Source: PNKC01 sp039917655
GTDB lineage: Bacteria > Chloroflexota > Dehalococcoidia > Tepidiformales > Tepidiformaceae
Assembly: GCA_039917655.1 (NCBI GenBank)
Contig: JBDSJC010000211.1
Location: forward strand, 1-17,172
Direction: 5' to 3'
Length of the DNA stretch: 17,172 nt
The notes below the pieces were generated by a model, which saw nothing but the letters and a program-made list of their open reading frames with translations, was not told the DNA's origin and did not search any database. Below, in pieces: positions 14,364 through 17,172 of this stretch. Each line of letters begins with the position of its first letter. Position 1 is the stretch's first letter. The position numbers were made by a program, and so were the translations under genes.

Positions 14364-14837
14364 CTATCCACCCTCTGGTCTTTCCATCACCTGGTGAGGG
14401 CGAGGAGGCAAATTCAGGATGTCCTCCGGATAGGCTTCAGCGAGGTGCGTCAGTAGGTCACCCATGCGGATGAGCCCCACAACTCTTTCGCCATCAACCA
14501 CCGGGAGTGTTCGGTAGTGGTGCTGTTGCATGGTTGCGAGCGCTTCGGCCACCGTGGCCCCCACGACGATCGTCCGCGGCGACCGGGTCAGGACCGAGGC
14601 CTCGAGTGGTTGTTCCCAATCGAAGCCCTCACCCATACACTTCGTCAGCACATCGCGTTCGGTGAAGATGCCGGCGAGTTCGTTGCCTGACATGGCCAGC
14701 ACGCAGGAGCGGGATCCCTCACGCATCAGCGCCAGGGCCGCGCGCACAGATTGGGACGGCTCGACGGTTGTGGCCTCCTCCAGAGGAAGCTCAAGCAGAG
14801 TCTGGTTGATAAAGCGGTTCAGGCGTGTGCGATCCAT
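14364..14837 (-). CDS. CBS-pair protein upstream of korA
   Basis: A protein of about 157 residues consisting of a tandem CBS pair (about 20-140) with short ends. The first repeat has VRAALALMREG and SGNELAGIFTERDVLTKC; the second VAEALATMQQHHYRTLPVVDGERVVGLIRMGDLLTHL. The TERD-type acidic residue that usually contacts nucleotide ribose is present in the first repeat and replaced by RMGD in the second. No other domain is attached. It likely senses adenylates. The start is ATG 14837, with AGGTGG just before it; the frame stays open to 14981 but that part has no CBS character and lies in the promoter region. It begins the CBS-korA-korB-CBS run and is spaced nine bases from korA, so it is likely cotranscribed. 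Confidence 0.92.
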   Translation of the reverse strand: MDRTRLNRFINQTLLELPLEEATTVEPSQSVRAALALMREGSRSCVLAMSGNELAGIFTERDVLTKCMGEGFDWEQPLEASVLTRSPRTIVVGATVAEALATMQQHHYRTLPVVDGERVVGLIRMGDLLTHLAEAYPEDILNLPPRPHQVMERPEGG

Positions 14838-14900
14838 ACCCACCTGTCGTTGCGAAATGTTGATTCGTCGCCGCAAACGAATGCGACCCAAACAATCCCT

Positions 14901-14930
14901 AGTGTACGCCAGCCAGACGTGGTTGACCAA
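14901..14930 (-). promoter_or_regulatory. Putative promoter of the CBS-korAB-CBS unit
   Basis: On the minus strand TTGGTC (14930-14925), an 18-base spacer and TACACT (14906-14901) resemble -35 and -10 hexamers. The -10 is about 63 bases before the CBS start codon. The match is moderate (three and four of six). Confidence 0.35.
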
Positions 14931-14971
14931 CGGTGGGGTCGGCCATCCATAACATTCGAGGTGATCTGGTG

Positions 14972-14982
14972 TATGCGGCATA
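14972..14982. repeat. Small palindrome in the divergent kor/HD-GYP control region
   Basis: TATGC-G-GCATA is a perfect 11-base palindrome. On the minus strand CTATGC also recurs 13 bases away (CTATGCG TTCTAA CTATGCC), giving a direct plus inverted pattern typical of an operator. The region 14838-15118, between two divergent units, is the longest gap without a gene in the window and is locally AT-richer than its surroundings. Confidence 0.35.
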
Positions 14983-15118
14983 GTTAGAACGCATAGGTCG
15001 TCTGGCTCCTTACGACTCTTCCTGATTAATGTCTCCAGTTACCGATTGTTCCCTATAGCGCCGCCTCAACCGGGCCGATATTCCCCGTAGCGGTCCACCT
15101 GCCGCGGAGAGCAGACGC

Positions 15119-16465
15119 ATGGCTTCAAAGGCACTGATCCAGACCGTCAAGGCAGACTTCCTCGATTCCACGCTCTACGACGACCCTGGGCTTTCCGGGA
15201 TCCCGAAGCTCAGCCGCGGCACAGTGCTGGTCGCCTTGAGCCGGGCGTTCGACCTCGCCGAGGGGCGGCGGTCGGGACACGCCCAGCGTGTCGCTTACGT
15301 TGGGGTCTACCTTGCGGGCGAGTTGAAGCTCGAATCAGCGCAGGTGGAGGACGTCTTCTTCGGCTGTCTGCTCCACGATGTCGGGATGGCCGGCGCGGCG
15401 ACCGGAGCGCGCGTGGAAACGGCTCGCGGTTCGAAGCTGATCTCCGGCAGCACCGACACCGCCGATGTCCTTTCGAGCGTGCCCCCTGGTGGCTGGACGG
15501 ACGTGATCAAGGCGCTGGCGGCGCACTGCGAACTGGGAGCATCAATCGTGCGCAAGATGGGCCTCGGCGAGGTGGTCGCTCGCGCGGTCGCCAGCCACCA
15601 CGATTGTTGGGACGGCAGTGGACTTCCCGGTTCAGTTGCCGGCGAGGGCGTGCCGATGGTCGCTCGGATTGTCGCCGTTGCAGACCGCGTGGAATCGATG
15701 ATCGATGCCGAAGGCTCGCCTCTGCTGGTCCGCCGCCGTGGCCCCTCCCTGGTGCGCGAAATGGCGGGCAGCGAACTTGACCCGGTGCTTGCCGAGCGGA
15801 TGGCCGAGATCGCCAGCCGCGATGAGTTCTGGCTCGGCTTCTACGACAACGACCTCTCGACGGCGCTGATGTCGCTGAACTACGGCGGAACGATGGGTCG
15901 CGACGAACTTTTCGATTTCATCGCCGTCCTCAGTGACGTGGTCGATGTCCGCAACGGCCGAGAGACCGGCACCGGGCGGCGCGTGGGCGACCTTGCCCGT
16001 CGCGTTGCGCTTTCCTGCGACATGACCGACAGGCGCGCCGACCTTGTAAAAGTGGCCGCCCTGCTCCAGGACGTGGGCACGCTCGGGGTGCCGGCCCACT
16101 TCCTCAGCAAGCCCGACATTCTCAGCATCGAGGAGATGTCGGCGGTCCAGATGCACCCGACGTACGCGCGGGACATCCTCAGCGAGATCCCAGGGCTGAG
16201 CGCGGCGGCGTGGTGGGTCGGCTGCCACCACGAGCGGATCGATGGCAAGGGCTATCCGGGCATGCTCGAAGGCGACGAAGTGCCTATCGAGGCCCAGATC
16301 ATCGGCATGTGCGAGGCGTTCGATGCCCTCACGAGCGATCGGCCGTACCGCCGCGCCATGCCTGCGGTGGATGCCTTCGAAGTGATGCGCGGCCTTGGGG
16401 GCACGCGCTTCGACCCGTACCTGCTCGAACGGTTCGAGAGCGTCGCGGGTCCTTTTCAGGCGTAG
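15119..16465 (+). CDS. Tandem HD-GYP domain protein
   Basis: A 448-residue cytoplasmic protein with two HD-GYP-type modules and no receiver or membrane segment. Module 1 (about 45-195) has H54, the HD pair H86-D87 (LLHDVG), H136 and HHDCWDGSGLPG at 160-171. Module 2 (about 275-440) keeps H346, HHERIDGKGYPG (370-381) and D402 but has QD at 317-318 in place of HD, and Thr where the first metal His should be. Intact HD-GYP enzymes hydrolyse cyclic-di-GMP or related dinucleotides with two or three metals. Here module 1 could be the catalytic one despite Leu for Tyr in GYP, with module 2 a sensor or partner. The start ATG 15119 is supported by GGAGAG at about 15105-15110. It is divergent from the kor unit. 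Confidence 0.9.
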   Translation: MASKALIQTVKADFLDSTLYDDPGLSGIPKLSRGTVLVALSRAFDLAEGRRSGHAQRVAYVGVYLAGELKLESAQVEDVFFGCLLHDVGMAGAATGARVETARGSKLISGSTDTADVLSSVPPGGWTDVIKALAAHCELGASIVRKMGLGEVVARAVASHHDCWDGSGLPGSVAGEGVPMVARIVAVADRVESMIDAEGSPLLVRRRGPSLVREMAGSELDPVLAERMAEIASRDEFWLGFYDNDLSTALMSLNYGGTMGRDELFDFIAVLSDVVDVRNGRETGTGRRVGDLARRVALSCDMTDRRADLVKVAALLQDVGTLGVPAHFLSKPDILSIEEMSAVQMHPTYARDILSEIPGLSAAAWWVGCHHERIDGKGYPGMLEGDEVPIEAQIIGMCEAFDALTSDRPYRRAMPAVDAFEVMRGLGGTRFDPYLLERFESVAGPFQA

Positions 16466-16608
16466 GTCGAAGTAGTAAGTCTTGAGTCTCCTCCTCGCTC
16501 GAACGGCCCCGGCCTGACGGACGCGAGGCACCACGCTCCAACCGCCGCTGTCACGAACCCGCGACGACCAGTTCCACCTGATGATCACGTTTCATCGCAG
16601 GGTTGGAT

Positions 16609-16614
16609 TACAAT
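16609..16614 (+). promoter_or_regulatory. Possible -10 element of the cytidylate-kinase-like gene
   Basis: TACAAT matches the -10 consensus at five of six positions, 29 bases before the ATG at 16644; GGAAGG at about 16632-16637 is the ribosome site. No clear -35 is seen. The rest of the gap 16466-16608 holds nothing I can name. Confidence 0.4.
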
Positions 16615-16643
16615 CCGGGCAACTCGCGCCCGGAAGGTCCTTC

Positions 16644-17172
16644 ATGAATACTCGAAACGTCTCCATAGCCCGCCAGGTGGGCACCTCCGGGGAGGAGATC
16701 GCCCAGGCTGTGGCGCTCCGCCTCGGATTTCGCTATATCGACTACCAGGTGATCCAGGATGCCGCCGCAGAAGCGGGCGTCTCGACGGAAACGGTGAGCG
16801 AGGCCGAACACACGCCTTCGCTCATGACGCGCATCCTTGAGGCGCTGGCGCGCAACCCGGCCATGCCCGCCGCAGCCTGGGCAGACCCTATCCCAGTGAC
16901 TACCAACCCGGTCTTCACCTCCGGCGACTACCGCAAGTTCCTTGAGCATGTGATCCGCGATGTCGCCGACCGCGGCGACTCCGTCATCGTGGGCCACGCA
17001 GCGCAGGTGATCCTTCGCAACAGACTGGATACTGTGAAGGTGCTTATCACGGGCTCTCCGGATTTTCGCGCCCGCCGCATCATGGCCGGCATGGGAGTCG
17101 ATGAAAAAACCGCGTTGAAGACCGTGGAGCGCACAGACCACGAACGCATCGAGTATTTCGAGCGCGTTTACG
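16644..17172 (+). CDS. Cytidylate kinase-like family protein (cut by window edge)
   Basis: An open frame of 176 codons that runs off the right end without a stop. It begins MNTRNVSIARQVGTSGEEIAQ, a P-loop variant (ARQxGTSGxxIA) followed by LRLGFRYIDYQVI, which is the start pattern of cytidylate kinase-like proteins. Further hallmarks are FLEHVIRDVADRGDSVIVGHAAQ (strand and helix before the NMP-binding part), the strand VKVLITGSPDFRARRIM and the lid-region phrase ERTDHERIEYFERVY. Members of this family are often of unknown substrate and are distinct from true Cmk of nucleotide metabolism; some carry an extra domain, which cannot be judged here. GGAAGG lies six bases before the ATG. The antisense frames over this stretch are shadows. 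Confidence 0.88.
   Translation, partial: MNTRNVSIARQVGTSGEEIAQAVALRLGFRYIDYQVIQDAAAEAGVSTETVSEAEHTPSLMTRILEALARNPAMPAAAWADPIPVTTNPVFTSGDYRKFLEHVIRDVADRGDSVIVGHAAQVILRNRLDTVKVLITGSPDFRARRIMAGMGVDEKTALKTVERTDHERIEYFERVY

Noticed and set aside
16500..16540. GC-rich stretch after the HD-GYP gene as a terminator
   Set aside because: GGCC-rich words are present but I could not build a convincing stem with a T-run.
15632..16588. 318-codon open frame opposite the HD-GYP gene
   Set aside because: Composition is Arg/His/Ala-rich as expected of antisense high-GC frames; the plus-strand HD-GYP motifs are decisive.
1..17172. CRISPR arrays, insertion sequences, phage genes, toxin-antitoxin or defence modules
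   Set aside because: I looked for spaced repeats, terminal inverted repeats, transposase or integrase motifs and small paired genes; none was seen. The tRNA shows no repeated 3' end suggestive of an integrated element.

Overview
This 17-kb stretch is ordinary-looking chromosome from a high-GC bacterium, with no phage, transposon or CRISPR signal. A member of the Chloroflexota (Dehalococcoidia-like) is my best guess. The reasons are the mix of a fused gamma-alpha 2-oxoacid:ferredoxin oxidoreductase, CBS-domain proteins, tandem HD-GYP, a cytidylate-kinase-like protein, a ferredoxin-thioredoxin reductase catalytic chain in a genome with no visible photosynthesis genes, many GTG/TTG starts and variable Shine-Dalgarno (SD) strength. 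This assignment is inference only. Coding density is high and no gap without a gene exceeds 300 bases.

Layout. (1) 1-2803, minus strand: a tightly coupled operon of dxr (MEP isoprenoid pathway), rseP (site-2 protease), a small three-helix membrane protein and a sugar-phosphate isomerase/epimerase-like TIM barrel that runs off the left edge; the junctions overlap or are under 10 bases, and three of the four genes use GTG or TTG starts. (2) 2950-3957, plus: a stand-alone 5'-3' exonuclease (FEN/Pol I N-domain type), convergent with tRNA-Val(UAC). (3) 4112-5695: a membrane-anchored CAP/SCP-domain protein divergent from an OmpR-type regulator with a degenerate receiver. (4) 5749-7605: a DinB-like protein, a GNAT acetyltransferase (minus) and a divergent ferredoxin-thioredoxin reductase catalytic-chain homologue. 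(5) 7734-10580, minus: LysR regulator, PHP phosphoesterase, D-threonine aldolase-type PLP enzyme and a 49-residue zinc-ribbon protein. (6) 10790-14837, minus: CBS-pair protein, korA, korB and a zinc-ribbon CBS-pair protein, probably one transcription unit. (7) 15119-17172, plus: a tandem HD-GYP protein and a cytidylate-kinase-like gene cut by the right edge.

How the genes work together. The two redox genes (KorAB and the FTR-like protein) both depend on low-potential ferredoxin. The two CBS-domain proteins that bracket korAB are plausible adenylate-responsive partners of that enzyme. The LysR-PHP-aldolase run looks like a small regulated catabolic unit for D-3-hydroxyamino acids.

I found no convincing new defence or mobile system. 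The observations most worth checking are the CBS-korAB-CBS arrangement, the complementary loss of catalytic residues in the two HD-GYP modules, the expanded spacing in the FTR-like cysteine signature, the degenerate receiver, and two sub-50-residue reading frames (a 49-residue zinc ribbon and a three-codon frame overlapping the dxr start).
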